Of a stretch of DNA of 64,000 nucleotides, positions 1 to 11,520 are shown piece by piece (position 1 is the first letter of the stretch; each line of letters opens with the position of its first letter). The position numbers and the translations under genes were made by a program. The DNA lies in contig JALIGW010000016.1 in the NCBI GenBank assembly GCA_023053685.1, forward strand, positions 12,406,280 to 12,470,279, written 5' to 3'. Under the pieces are notes generated by a model. It worked only from the letters and a program-made list of their open reading frames with translations. It was not told the origin of the DNA and ran no database searches. The stretch comes from Diadophis punctatus similis (lineage: Eukaryota > Chordata > Lepidosauria > Squamata > Dipsadidae).

Positions 1-795
1 TTCCTTCTGTTCCTAGCTTCCATTGAAGCAAGACCTATTTTCATATCAGAGATGTAGATTAATGAGGATTTATTGTTTTGTACCGAAATAAATATTTTTA
101 CTTAGACTTTTAAACTGCGGTTTCTTTTCTAATGTCTGATGTCCGGGAAAAGATCTATTTCTCCTTTGTGAGATAAATTTTCACCTCTGACACAGTATAA
201 CTAGCCATTTCTATAACACCATATCTTTCTAATCAACAAAACCAAAATCAAAGTTCCGTTTTTTCTCTCTCACAAGCACAAATTCCAAAAGGGATATCCA
301 CATAAGAACATATTTTCCTCTTTAAATAAAGCATTCAGTTTTAACCTTTCCTGCTTTATCTTTCTTGCTATGGAAATAGTATGCATTTCTATTTGCACCT
401 AGTAATCTGTATGAACTCTCATCATTTTTATTTATGAAATTTATTGTATTCTTTCAAATTCTTTGGCCTTACTGAAGGGGAGGGGAGGGAGCACCCATTC
501 GAAGTTACGATGGAGATTCCCAGGGGTACCGAAGGATTCCAAACCCTCCTATATGGACACATTTTGGGGGCTTGGAAATTGACCCGCATTTATGGCTGCT
601 TGCATTGTCCCATGGTCACGTGACTGTGTTTTACAATTTTTTCACGAATGAAATATATGTGTCCCAGGATAATGTTGCAAGATGTGTACACATTCTGGTA
701 GGGAGAAGTTCCCTGAGGATGGGCTCCAGTATGAGTCCGAAAGCTCAAAAGACTAAACCTCTGGTCCTGGTGACTGACCCATATTGGATCCTGCT
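1..795. other. AT-rich non-coding sequence
   Basis: I see no exon, RNA gene or named repeat. The 91-codon open frame at 572-847 has no recognisable product and runs into the MITE that starts at 796. Confidence 0.5.
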
Positions 796-1130
796 CAGGA
801 GTGGGTTCCTACTGGTGCGGTGCGGTGCAGTGCTGGCGTTCCGGTAGCAGCCCGCTGGTGACGTAATTTAGGCACGATGGCTCCGGTGCCGTCTGTGATG
901 GTCCGTGCGCGCCGCCATCTTTTTTTGTACGTTTTGGCTTGAAATGTCCTGAGCATGCGCGGAAGTAGAATCGCGCGACGGGACAGCTTGAAATGTCCTT
1001 CTGAGCATGCGCAGAAGTAGAATTGCGTGATGGTTACTTTTACTTCTACTTCTTAGGCACGCGTGTGTGAACTGTGCACTAAACATCATGATGCACACCG
1101 GTAGCAAAAGATAAGTGGAACCCGCCCCTG
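796..1130 (+). mobile_element. hAT MITE, CAG(A/G)GGTGGGTTCC family
   Basis: A 335-bp non-autonomous element starts CAGGAGTGGGTTCC and ends GGAACCCGCCCCTG, which are imperfect terminal inverted repeats. It is flanked by an 8-bp target-site duplication (TSD), ATCCTGCT at 788-795 and ACCCTGCT at 1131-1138, one mismatch. The interior is CpG-rich and contains two copies of a GAGCATGCGC-type segment that recurs in most members of this family in the window. It encodes nothing. Assignment to hAT rests on the CAG/CTG ends and the 8-bp duplication. Confidence 0.8.
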
Positions 1131-1189
1131 ACCCTGCTACAACATTTTTGCTCCAAACCAGCATTTATTTATGGTTTTTTGGTCAAATA

Positions 1190-1345
1190 ACAAACAATTA
1201 ATTTGCTTAATGACCACAACCTTTACTTAACAACTGCCATAAAGGTCCAGATCGGTGCTGTGAGTGACCCATTTTACACTCATCAGGACTTATGACCGTA
1301 ATGAGCAGGCTCTGTTATGGTTGTAAGTTGAGAACTATCTGTAAC
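1190..1345 (-). repeat. Decayed copy of the CTCGACTTACAACC DNA-transposon repeat
   Basis: The segment contains the diagnostic GCTTAATGACCACAA and TTACTTAACAACTG words and ends GTAAGTTGAGAACTATCTGTA, the diverged terminus of a repeat seen at least eight times in this window (consensus end TCCTCGACTTAC). The family looks like a Tc1/mariner-type MITE, but that assignment is by resemblance only. Confidence 0.55.
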
Positions 1346-1589
1346 AGATATGCTATACATGGCAATAAGGATTTACAATGAGATGTGCAGATTCCTTATT
1401 CTAGGCTGGACCCATTGTGTAATGCAGCTTTTGTAAAAAAATAAAAAATTACTGGAGCATTTCCCAGATATATTTCACTGTGATTTGTTTCTTCGTTGGT
1501 TTTATTGTATTTTTGCAGCATTTTATTTATATAGTTTTATCCTTTTAGTATTTAATATCGTAAGCCTCCCTGTGGTAAGATGGGAGGCC

Positions 1590-2215
1590 AATAAATTTAA
1601 TAAACTGTGTTGTTTCCCTTGGATGACTCCTCTGACTCTTCCTCAGAGGCCAGCATGAGGGAGGATGAACTCATACCTGGCACGTCAGGAACTGGGTTAA
1701 TTAATGACTCTAAACTGCCAGCCGAAACTGCTTTGGGTGGGGACAGTTTGCAGGTCAGTGAAGAAGAGGAAGAGGAGCTGCATTCTACAGTGGATCCGAA
1801 AGCACGCAGGGAAGAGAAAAGGCAAGAGCAAAGGAGATCTGCCTTGATGGGCTGCATCGGAAAGCTATTTATCATGGCAGGCAGAGGGAGGCATTGCTGA
1901 GAACAATGTGTTTGGTTTATGGCTGTGTGGTTGTTTGTGCTTCCAACTTGACTTTGCGCCTTGGAGACTCTGAACTTCTCTTGCCAAGTGAGCTCTCGTA
2001 GATGTACTTTCAGTTTTGCCTGGTGGATTTAAGTTTATTTGATGGACTTACTTGTTGGAGCGACATTCTATTATTTTATGGACTATTGGGTATTGCCTTG
2101 TGGCTAGCTTTATTTGGGACAGTTCTGAGGCTGGGTGAAGGGAACTGCTGGGGAACATTAATAAACTCTCTAAAAAACACTGTAAAACACGTGTGTGTGT
2201 GTGAGTGAGTGGGGC
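1590..2215 (+). repeat. LTR-like unclassified repeat with an acidic open frame
   Basis: The segment has a 97-codon open frame (1607-1900) rich in Asp, Glu and Ser (for example SEEEEEELH) followed by a basic stretch (KARREEKRQEQRR). It ends in an AATAAA-like signal (TTAATAAACTC near 2159) before a GT-rich tail. The order of an acidic run, then a basic RREQ-type run, then a GCCAAG segment recurs at 16090-16672, so this is probably one family. I could not find TG/CA ends or a TSD, so calling it an LTR is inference. Confidence 0.3.
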
Positions 2216-3190
2216 AGCACATAAACAAACAAACAAAAAATTGAGTCCTGATATTTGGACTAAAAATGTCAGCTGCAGATCTGCAACCGTTGCGTGTACA
2301 ACGCATGTATGGAGGTACTGCTTTAGGGATAATCCCAGAAAACATTTGTGATGGCATTTCAAAGTATTCTGTAGCCTGCTGTCCAACAGCCATTAACATC
2401 TCCATTCCATTGTTGTTAACAAATACTGCCCAATCTTTATGCATCCATTACACCATGTCTCTGTCTCATACAGAGGTTTTACAGGGCAGTGATATCACAG
2501 CCATTTGCTGCTGCTTCTAATATTTTGTTAGACCCTTAGGAGAGATTTGAACTTAGGTCTTTGAAATCCACTCAGATGTACATTTTATAGGTCAGCAGTC
2601 TGATGTAAGTACTGAAGATAAATAGATGAATTTTATTTCAGAATAATTCTCATGCTGGGCACTGTATGTAGCTTTACGCTGTGTAGCTACTCATGGTTCA
2701 TTGATTGTGTCCAGGCATCCAGGCTCCCAGTTCCCCTGCAACAGTAGATTCTTTTACGTGTCTCATTTTACAAGAAGAAATAATAATAATGAGGAGAGGA
2801 GGATGAGAAGTATTAGATAAGGGTTGGAGAATCACTTTTGTATTTCCAAAACTACAGTATTTTCACTATGACAAATCTTCCAAGGCTATGGGTAAAGTCC
2901 TGAGGAGAAAGTAGGTGGAATCAAATCACTTTATTTTATTTTCCACCTCACCCAAGATCAGTTTCATAGTAAAAGAACTAAGCTAGAATCCATCAATTCA
3001 TCGACACTATGCCCAAGAATTAAACAACAATAAAATGTAATGTGTTAACTGATTCCATTGTCTGCATCACACTTAATTTTGTTTTATTTATTTATTATTT
3101 ATTTATTTATTCCTTCTTATAAGCCACCCAACTCAGAAAGCCATTGTCTTTACCCTCTGCCCTTCATTTTTCCTGACTACAGTAGTGGTA
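2216..3190. other. Unassigned non-coding sequence
   Basis: No supported gene. It contains short A-rich and TTTA-rich stretches (3083-3110) and nothing else I recognise. Confidence 0.4.
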
Positions 3191-3194
3191 ATCC

Positions 3195-3622
3195 TCAAAT
3201 TCTGACTATAATGGAGTCTGCCCATCAAGTTCCTAAGTCATGAAGGTCATAAAATGGGTTGGTCACGTAACTGAGACAATTTTATGACCTTTTTTGTAGT
3301 GGTCATTAAGTGAATCACGGTGGTCATTAGGCAAATCCAGTTTTTAAATGAATGCCGCTGTTGTTAAATGAACCAACGGTATGCTAAAATCCAGAAGTGC
3401 TGGTTTTCAGCAAAACTGAGGTAAAATGACCACAGGATGCTACGAATGACTGTAAATGTGATTGTGTTGCCAAGTGCGCAAAGTTCGGTCACATGACCAC
3501 AGCAGAGTGGGATGTCTGTCAGAACTTCGAATCTGGGTTGTAAGAAGTCCCATGGTAGGTCTGTTGTACCTTTGAATAGTTGCTAAGCAACTGATTGTAA
3601 GTCAAAGACTACCTACCTGTAC
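3195..3622 (+). repeat. CTCGACTTAC-type DNA-transposon repeat, fuller copy
   Basis: About 430 bp with TTAAGTGAATCACGGTGGTCATT and GTCACATGACCACA words, ending GTAAGTCAAAGACTACCTACCTGTA. The terminus is the same as in the copies at 31636, 34276 and 62960. No open frame is preserved. It is followed directly by an (AATC)n array. Confidence 0.6.
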
Positions 3623-3627
3623 ATTGT

Positions 3628-3629
3628 TT

Positions 3630-3696
<67 letters not shown>

Positions 3697-3697
3697 T
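3628..3697. repeat. (AATC)n microsatellite
   Basis: About 17 uninterrupted ATCA units lie between a DNA-transposon end and the 3' end of a minus-oriented CR1. This is the usual place for a CR1 tail expansion. Confidence 0.95.
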
Positions 3698-4125
3698 AGA
3701 ATAGAGCTGGAAGGGACCTTGGAGGTCTTCTAGTCCAACCCCCTGCTCAAGCAGGAGACCCTGTACCATTTCAGATAGATGGTTGTCCTGTCTTTTTCTT
3801 AAAAACCTCAAGTGATGAAGCACTCACAACTTCTGAAAGTAAGCTGTTCCACTGGTGAATTGTTCTCACTGTTAGGAAGTCTCTCTTTAATTCCAGGTTG
3901 CTTCTCTCCTTGATTAGTTTCCATCCATTGTTTCTTGTCTTGCCTTCTGGTGCTTTAGAAAATAAGTTGACCCCCTCAGCTCCTCAAATACTGGAATACT
4001 GCTATCATGTTCCCCCTAGTTATTCTTTTCTCTAGATTAGCCATACCCAATTCCTGCAACCGTTCTTCATAGAACGGTTTAGAATTTTCCCTCCCTTCTC
4101 TAGACTTGGCAAGAATAATATGCCA
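3697..4125 (-). mobile_element. CR1 LINE 3' fragment, minus orientation
   Basis: The top strand reads GAGCTGGAAGGGACCTTGGA, then CAACCCCCTGCTCAAGCAGG, then CCATCCATTGTTTCTTGTC. These are the reverse complement of the CR1 ORF2 C-terminus and 3' end. The same landmarks occur at 23115, 38386, 41040, 47618 and 60290. The coding part is broken by stops. Confidence 0.85.
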
Positions 4126-4199
4126 TGCATTGGGTGATGCAATTAATGATACCCATTATACAAAAGTTTTTAGTATAAAAATGGTTAACTCATTAGTCT

Positions 4200-4668
4200 C
4201 CGGACACAATTTAAGGTGTTGGTTATGACCTTTAAAGCCCTACATGGCTCAGGACCAGGCCACCTTCGGGACCGCATCCTGCCACATACCTCCCTACAAC
4301 CGATTAAGTCCCACAGAGTTGGTCTTCTCCAGGTCCCATCAACCAAGCAATGCCGGTTGGCGGGACCGTGGGGGAGCGCTTTCTCTGTGGGAGCTCCTTC
4401 TCTTTGGAACCAACTACCACCAGAGATCCGGACTATCCCCACCCTGCTGGCCTTCCGTAAAGCCGTGAAAACATGGCTTTTCAAGCAGGCGGGCTAAAAT
4501 AAGACCAATGGAAACATCAGTGGTCTGCCCAGGTAGGAACGATGATAATGTTTTTTAAATTTTTTATAATTGTTTTTAAATTATGGTTATTGTGTTTCTT
4601 TTTAATGAATTGTTCTTCTTTCCTGTTGTACGCCGCCCAGAATCCTGCGGGAGTTGGGCGGCCTATAA
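4200..4668 (+). pseudogene. L2 LINE, ORF2 C-terminus and 3' UTR
   Basis: A 93-codon open frame at 4216-4497 matches the C-terminal tail of L2-type ORF2: FKALHGSGPGHLRDRI near the start, SLWNQLPPEIRT in the middle and FRKAVKTWLFKQ at the end. The UTR contains the GGGAGTTGGGCGGCCTATAAG word that marks squamate L2 3' ends. The frame has no reverse transcriptase core, so this is a 5'-truncated dead copy. It runs into a microsatellite tail. Confidence 0.85.
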
Positions 4669-4785
4669 GAATGAATGAATGAATGAATGGATGGATGGAT
4701 GGATGGATGGATGGATGGATGGATAGATAGATAGATAAATAGATAAATAGATAAATAGATAAATAAACAAACAAACAAATAATGC
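4669..4785. repeat. Compound tetranucleotide tail of L2
   Basis: Consecutive (AATG), (GATG), (GATA) and (AAATAGAT) blocks extend the L2 3' end and finish with (AAAC). Stepwise changes of unit along one tail suggest slippage growth after insertion. Confidence 0.9.
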
Positions 4786-4789
4786 CGCA

Positions 4790-5735
4790 AAGTTTTTCAT
4801 TGTTTTTAAACTATCAGTATTTGATAGCTATGCAAAATTTAATTGGTGGTATATTGTCTAATTGAACCAATGACAATTAATTGCAAATCCATGTAGAAAT
4901 GTAAACTCAAACAAGAATTTAGATGTAAATATATACAGAAATCAACAATAAATGTCACACTAGATACAGATATGGGAGAATGCAATGAAATTATTTTCAG
5001 GTAGCATTGTGAAAGTGACCAGTTTGAATACAGCTCAATTTGCTCAGTTTTGCATTAACATTCTGTTGCATTGCTAGATATTTTTTTTAAATATTCACTG
5101 CTGAATTTGTTTCTTGGTTTATCATAAAAGAATGCTGCTTTAAAAATATGTAAAAACTGAGTCAGGATAACCCTGTGCTTGTTTGCTTACTTTTAAAAAA
5201 TGTATAGTGGCAGGTGATCAATTAATCCTAAATTGCTATTGCCATTCTTAAGACTGCTGCCCTGCACTGAATGACAATTGCCTATTGTCCCTTTTAGCAT
5301 TTAAGAAAAATTTCTTGAGGATTCTGCTGGCCTTTTTGCTGAACGGCATCTTGATTTATATAATGGTCACACAATATCATTATAGCACTGAAGGAGTCTT
5401 AATGTTTTCAGCTTTATCTACTTTTATTAGTCACATTCTAAGACATGCTGTCTGGAATTCATAAAACTTTGCCTTTTCTCCAGCAATAGAAAATGCACTG
5501 CGTGGCCTAACTGCCCCTTTGGAATTCTAAAATTTCTAAAAACTGGTTCAAAGGCCATATTGTAGCTTCACCCAGCACTCAGTTTGTTAGGTAATTGTCT
5601 ACATTTCCACCATCTTTTCCTGTCATTTTCATTGATCTCAAGATCATGTGAAGTACTAGTACCGCTTTATAAAGCCTTTGTCAGATCCCATAGATCCCTA
5701 TCGGGACACTGCCATTCTAGTGGGAAGGGGGCCTG
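4790..5735. other. Unassigned non-coding sequence
   Basis: AT-rich, with no exon or repeat that I recognise. Confidence 0.4.
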
Positions 5736-5739
5736 GGGG

Positions 5740-6321
5740 CAGGGGTGGGTTTGGGCGATCCTCTAGCGAAGATTCTGCACGGTTCAGTGAACCCCCAAAT
5801 CCCATGCCTGACTGGCCCTGCCTGCCCCACCCCACCCCACCCTGCCCCTCCCACCCCACCCCACCCCACCTGTCCCGCCCCTCCCTGCCTCTCCCAGGAG
5901 TCTCCACGCAGCCCGTTTTGGATGCCAGGCAAGTGCAGGGCCTGTGCGGATGCTCGGGGAGGGTGAGAAACGGGCCCATTTCCAGTTCCAGAGGGCCTCC
6001 GGAGCCCAGAGGAGGCTGTTTTTGCCCTCCCGGAGCTCGAGGAAAGCCTCCAGAGCCCGGGGAGGTTGGAAACGCCCCCCTCCGCTGTGGTGCAGGAGGC
6101 TGACTAGGCCAGGGGTAGGCAAAGTTGGCTCTTCTATGACTTGTGGACTTCAACTCCCAGAACTCCTGAGCCGCTAGCTCAGGAGTTCTGGGAGTTGAAG
6201 TCCACAAGTCATAGAAGAGCCAACTTTGCCTACCCCTGGACTAGGCCATGCCCACCATGGCCACTCCCACCCAGCAACCAGGCAGAGAACCCATTGCTAA
6301 ACTTTTTGAAGCCCACCCTTG
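5740..6321 (-). mobile_element. hAT MITE (GTGGGCGTGG family), reverse orientation
   Basis: The element starts CAGGGGTGGGT and ends GCCCACCCTTG, flanked by CCTGGGGG (5732-5739) and CCTGGGTG (6322-6329), one mismatch. Its right part, read in reverse, gives the GGTGGGCATGGCC and CAATGGGTTCTC words shared with 10334-10555. The left part holds a C-rich (CCACC)n stretch. A second, palindromic element is inserted at 6110-6238. The open frames across it on both strands are products of GC-rich sequence. Confidence 0.7.
6110..6238. mobile_element. Near-perfect palindromic hAT MITE
   Basis: The 129 bp read CAGGGGTAGGCAAAG at one end and its reverse complement at the other, and are almost fully self-complementary around position 6174. 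A perfect 8-bp TSD, GACTAGGC, lies at 6102-6109 and 6239-6246. A second member is at 34127-34272. High arm identity suggests a recent insertion. Confidence 0.9.
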
Positions 6322-6329
6322 CCTGGGTG

Positions 6330-6710
6330 CATTCTTTAGTTTATAGCCTTTTTTCCTGATGCCTATGTATCCTGTAATTTGAATTACCTTCTTGGGAACG
6401 TAAGGGGGAGAGGGCCATCTATTTTGTCTCAGTTCTGAAGCTTCCAGAAAGAGATGCCTGGGAACAACCTCTTATCACCTTCTTAGCCTGCACTTCTCAA
6501 AACAACTTCACAGCTGTGGATTGGCTTATTCAACATTGGACTGAGGGGAGGGGTTTCTAACTGCTTTATCCTAACTGAATTGCCCGGGGAAACTTTAGAT
6601 CCTGCTTCCTTTGTCCTGCAATCCCTTTCCTTCAATAAAAGGTTCCTTTTGAAATGTTCAGTGTTTCAAGAGTTTTACTTTCTTGAATGGAAAGGAGAGG
6701 CAGACCTTTA
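6330..6710 (+). repeat. Possible LTR-like segment
   Basis: There is a reverse CCAAT-type box (GGATTGGCTT near 6520), an AATAAAA signal near 6634 and a TTTACA end near 6710, as in retroviral-type LTRs. I could not define a TG start or a TSD, so this is a weak call. Confidence 0.25.
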
Positions 6711-8122
6711 CAGCCTTAGTAGAACCACACTTAGGCAGCTTAACTGGAACTTAACATAGGGTCCTGATTCTTTGTGCCTGACAGAAGGCGTCTGATCAAG
6801 GTGGATAAAACCATGCATGGCATGAAGAAAATAGCGAGGGAAAAATATTCTCCTTGTCCCAAAACATTGGGACTGGGGTGATCCAATTTTATTGAAGCTC
6901 ATAGGAATCAGATTTAGAATAGAACAGAACAGAACAGAAAAAAGAGCCCAGAGCATCATTAACCCTTGGAATTAATTACTGTAAGTGTGGCTTTGAATGT
7001 CTATGAAAGGAAATGGATATATATTCATGTAAAAGAGGTCTATTATGGGCCGGCAATCTTGGAGACTTAATGTAGAACCTTCCCCCTCCAATGTCCTCCC
7101 TCCAGATGTAGGGGAACAATGACCAGCTGGTGGTCATTCTCCAACTCTGACCTATCGGCACCCATGGTCATTGAGAAGCGTAGAGTTGGATTAAGATGGG
7201 ATCTTCATCTAATTCAGTAGGACTGTTGTCATGTTCTTCTGGTCATGCAGGCCAGATTATTCTTGTCCCCTCCATAATCTTCCTCCATAATTCTACTTTT
7301 ATTTGTATAAGGAGGGACTTCTGTTTGGAATGCAAATCTGGAGACTGTGTTCCCTCTCTGACACAAACTACACAAGTGGGGGTTTCACATACTTTGAATT
7401 CAAACAAGCAAAATCTACTTAGAGACCATGGGAAAAAATTCAAAGTATTCATTAAAAAAAACCCAAAAGCTTTCTAATAACATAATTCTTCCTTCTGCAC
7501 ATCAAGACTGACAGATCTGTTGATACTTGCCTAAACCAAATGTGCAGGAAAAAAGAAAAGCACAGTTCCCATGTTTTCGCCTGTGAGGTTTTAAGCTCTC
7601 GGGTACTCCGCCAACTCATTGTGCCTCTGAAGTTGGACGATGTGATGAATTGTATTTCTTTTCAATAAGGTGCCAAATTGGGATTCAAAGTTTGCAGTGT
7701 TGTCTGCTGCTACAATGCTTATTAGCTGTGAAATATGGTGTATTCAGAAAGATTTATGCTTTCGATATAAAACCATGGATGCAGAAAGGGTAAGACCAAA
7801 TCAGTTGACATTTTTTCTTCCCCTCTGAGAATAATTTACATTTAATGTGAGCTTTGTTGTTAAAGCAAATAAAAATATCATATAGACAATAACTGCCTGG
7901 TCTAACTCCCTCAGTATCTGATGTATCGTGATGCTCCAAGAAAGGATTCACAATTATTGTATCACAATGTATTCCCCAGGAAAGGAAATGTGTCTATAAT
8001 CTAAAAATCTAAATAGGAGAACCAATTGGATGAATTTCATTTTTGGGAAGAAGAAGCAAGACCACTACATAAGCACCTCACTGAAATAGATTACAACAGA
8101 TTGACCAACACATGGTCATAAT
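6711..8122. other. Unassigned non-coding sequence
   Basis: Several short open frames occur (for example 7196-7477), but none resembles a known exon with splice sites. No repeat recognised. Confidence 0.4.
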
Positions 8123-8710
8123 CAGGGGCAGGTTCCTAATTTTTTTACTACCACTCTGTGGGCGTGGCTTATTTTGTGGGTGTGGCTTGCCAGCCATGTG
8201 ACCGGGTGGGCCTGGGCCTTGGGACCTTGGCAGTGGCCGGAGAAGCAGGGAGGCATTGCCTACCCGCAACGCAGCCCCCCTCAGTGGGAGCAGCAAGATT
8301 GTGGCAGCGGTTCTTCTAGGAGGCTCCGGCCGGCCTGAATGCTTCTCCCCATTCGATGATCCTAGGCTCCTGCTGCCCGTTCCCCCCCTCCCCTCAGCAG
8401 CTCGAGAAGCCTCGAACGTGCAAAAATGCCTAGCATCATCATGGTGCGTTCGTGGCTTCTCGGACTGCTGAAGGGAGGGGAATGGAGATAGCTCCTGCCG
8501 CCTGTTCTTTCAGCGTCTCACACGCTCCCTCAGCTATCCTCCCCTGCTTGGACTCACTGTGGGGTAGGAAGGCAGTGCATGTGCAGTGCCGGAAGCTCGG
8601 CTTCTGGGCATGCGCAGGAGAAAATTTAAAAAAATGTAATTTTTTTTTAAAAAATGGTGGCGCCCAGGCACCGGCAACCGACCGCACCGGTACTGGGACA
8701 GCCCCTCAAA
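8123..8710 (+). mobile_element. hAT MITE, CAGGGGCAGGTTCC type
   Basis: It starts CAGGGGCAGGTTCCTAA, continues with GTGGGCGTGGCTTATTTTG and a CpG-rich interior, and ends near CACCGGTACTGGGACAGCCCCTC. The family is clear, but I found no matching TSD, so the right edge is approximate and may be damaged. Confidence 0.6.
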
Positions 8711-9800
8711 TATTGGAAGGCTCATGGTCAGGAGAAACTGGGAAGAAATTCTCAATCTTCCTGAGGAAAAAAATGGGAAATCCTCCTTTGCTGTTTTGAC
8801 AAATACTGTAGCTTGGCAGATTTTAGTTTGAACACCCACATGGATGATATCTAGTACTGGTTTCCCTCCCCCCCCCATACACACTATTGTACAATGCTCT
8901 GCTTTAAAACATGGTTGGGATTCATACCCAGCATCTATAAATTAGCATAAGAAGTTTTTATTCAAATCAGCACCTTATTAGTCTTTTGTTTGTTTCCTTA
9001 GGGAGTTTCCTTTCCTTTATATATCTTACATGGCTCTGTGTTAATATTTAACTCAAATTTACATTTAGAATGGAATCAATTTTAGGCTAGTAAAAACCAA
9101 TCATATCCCTAGCTCCTTTAGGAATTCTTGCTACATTGTCTCTGGTGATTAGATTTTGCAAGTGCCATTATCTGTGCAACAAAAGGCAGTTTAAGTTAAT
9201 TTTGGGATGCTGCAGGTTTTTAAACACTGCTATTCTTTTGTCATCTTCATTATCCAAGATTCTGAGTTTTGAATAGAGATTCAACACATTTCAGTCTGTA
9301 TTTCTGAATCCTGAGTCCTTCGGGAGTTGGGCGGCATATAAGAATAACAAAATAAATAAAATAAATAAATAAATTTAAAGACTTGTCCTGTATGCATTCT
9401 CCTTTATCAAGCAAAATCCTTACAGAGGGATATAAATTGGAAAGCTTAAGGACCCCAAAGAACCAAGAAATTAACTATATATATTTAATCTGCCCATTAC
9501 ACTCTCCAACATTAAAGCTGTTGAAATCTCAGTAAGAAAAAATATATCTTAATTTAATGGACCATACGGGTGGCTGGAATATCTGTCACAGACCAATGTT
9601 TGTTAAATCTGAATTTGCATTATTGGTGTCAATTGTTGCCATTTATATCACAGGTATTAATTTATGTGAAATGGCCAGAATAACTGAGATAACATGGGTT
9701 TTCTCTGCTATTCTGAGGCAATGTCTAGATACAGATTGTGTCTGTTGTATCATCATAAGTTCACTAACTAGGATTTTTAAATAGTAGTTTTTACTGTTAC
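8711..9800. other. Non-coding sequence with an L2 tail
   Basis: An L2-type 3' end (CCTTCGGGAGTTGGGCGGCA, then an AAATA tail) lies at about 9310-9372. The rest is AT-rich and unassigned. Confidence 0.45.
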
Positions 9801-9807
9801 TGGCATA

Positions 9808-10295
9808 CCGTATTTTTCGGAGTATAAGTTTTGGGGGAGGAAAATAGGGGAAAAAATCTACCTACCAGGTATTCATTTGGCTAGCAACCTTGGTCTGTTC
9901 AGCTTCAGCACATTATTTTATCTCCTGGTTAGGGCTGAAAAAAATATTCTTCGACGGGAATGGGAATGAAAACAAGCCTGCAAAGACTTAGGGCTGGAAA
10001 AACTACTTCGAGGGAGTAGGAATAGAATAATTCTGCAAGCTGGTAAAATTGTTAGCACCTCGTTAGGGCTGAAAAAACCTTTTTCAGCGGGAGTAGGAAT
10101 GAAAACAAGCCTGCAAAGACTTAGGGCTGGTAAAAAAACTACTTCGAGGGAGTAGGAATAAAAAAATGCTGCAAGCATCTCATTAGGGCTGGAAAAAAAG
10201 CTTCGAAAAAGCTACATTCGGAGTATAAGACGCACCCAAATTTTCAGCCTCTTTTAGGGAGGAAAAAGGTGCGTCTTATACTCTGAAAAATACGG
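9808..10295. mobile_element. TA-flanked MITE with internal tandem duplication
   Basis: Ends are CCGTATTTTTCGGAGTATAA and its near reverse complement TTATACTCTGAAAAATACGG, with TA on both sides (9806-9807, 10296-10297), the hallmark of Tc1/mariner-type insertion. The interior has a segment starting GAATGAAAACAAGCCTGC that occurs twice about 133 bp apart (9964 and 10097). A second hairpin at the right end uses GTATAAGACGCACC. No coding capacity. Confidence 0.75.
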
Positions 10296-10333
10296 TATTT
10301 ATCACTTTCTTCAGAGCTTTAGAGAGTTCAAAT

Positions 10334-10555
10334 CAGTGGTGGGATTCAAATTTTTTTTACTACTGGTTCTGTGGGCGTGGCTTGGTGGGCGTAGCAGGGG
10401 AAGGATACTGCAAAATCCCCATTTCCTCCAGATCAGCTGGGACTCGGGAGGCAGAGAATAGATGGGGGTGGGGCCAGTCAGAGGTGGTATTTACCGGTTC
10501 TCTGAACTACTCAACATTTCCGCTACTGGTCAGAACCTGCTGAAACCTACCTCTG
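10334..10555 (+). mobile_element. hAT MITE, CAGTGGTGGGATTC family
   Basis: It starts CAGTGGTGGGATTCAAATT, contains TTCTGTGGGCGTGGCTTGG, and ends CTGAAACCTACCTCTG. Flanks GTTCAAAT and GTCAAATG give an imperfect duplication. It carries a single copy of the unit (GGAAGGATACTGCAAAATCC) that is tandemly amplified in the related element at 57389-57912. Confidence 0.75.
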
Positions 10556-10750
10556 GTCAAATGCAAGTTTCTCAAAGCCATAAAGAATATTCATAGGAAT
10601 CTTTATTGTGGCATGTATTACATGTGGAAAGCATATTATTGTCCTCAACAAAATTACAGCAACAATAATAAAAAAAATGTCGTATCTGTCTCCAGTTCCA
10701 GTGGTGATCAGAATATTTTTGGAATATTTGAAGACCCAGGTTACAGGACC

Positions 10751-10955
10751 AGATGACTTTGGACTGGTCATTCTATCTCAACCCAAATCACCTCATAGGG
10801 TAGTTATTGTGAGGAAAATTGGAGGATTGGGTATGTTCGTTGCTTTGAGTTATTTATAAAAATAATAAAGGTGGGATATAAATAAAATAAATAATAAATG
10901 AGAAATGGGACAAGTATGTTCACCAATGAGAAACAGCTCAGAAGGAAATATCTCA
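10751..10955 (+). repeat. Left arm of inverted duplication (tRNA-type SINE)
   Basis: The arm matches the reverse complement of 11216-11427. It includes a SINE body (GGTCATTCTATCTCA, TTATTTATAAAAATAATAAAGG) and about 55 bp beyond the A-rich tail (ACCAATGAGAAACAGCTCAG). The SINE head is missing from this arm. Confidence 0.8.
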
Positions 10956-11215
10956 ATCAATAGATCATCCTGGAGAAGATCTATCTATGTGGTCCTAAGA
11001 GTCAACAATGACCTGTTACCACATAATTAGCAAACCAATCAACCAACCAACCAACCTACCTACCTACCTACATTCCATCTATGTTTATGAAAAAAGAATC
11101 CCTTGATGTAAATCCATTTTATAAGAAACTTCTTTTCCTAATTTTGTTCAGCTTGAGAAACTGAATTGATTGACTTATCAACTCAACACTTGCTTAGAAG
11201 AAATGCTATGAAGTT

Positions 11216-11520
11216 TGAGGTATTTCCTCCTGAGCTGTGTCTCATTGGTGAACACACTTGTCCCATCTCTCATTTATTTATTTTTTATTTATTTTATTTA
11301 TACCCCGCCTTTATTATTTTTATAAATAACTTAAAGCAATGAACATACCCAATCCTCCTATTTACCTCTTAATAAGTATCCTGTGGAATGGATTGGGCTG
11401 AGATAGAATGACCGACCCAAAGTCACCTAGCTGGCTTTTAGGCCTAAAGTGGAACTAGAACTCACAGTCTCCCAATTTCTAGCTGGGTATCTTAACCACT
11501 AGATCAAACTGGCTTCCTGA
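11216..11520 (-). repeat. Right arm of inverted duplication, SINE with head
   Basis: Minus-oriented SINE. Its head in reverse is AGTTTGATCTAGTGGTTAAG, a tRNA-like A-box region, followed by a body and tail that mirror the left arm. The loop between the arms (10956-11215) contains a short CCAACCAACC/TACC microsatellite and no gene. Related copies lie at 13300-13560 and 31240-31382. Confidence 0.75.

Noticed and set aside
1607..1900. Acidic 97-codon frame as a small host gene
   Set aside because: A diverged relative at 16090-16672 shows that it belongs to a repeat. There is no promoter or splice context.
5678..6207. Pro/Gly-rich frames of 112-169 codons
   Set aside because: They lie on a GC-rich hAT MITE with a (CCACC)n stretch, and overlap on opposite strands.
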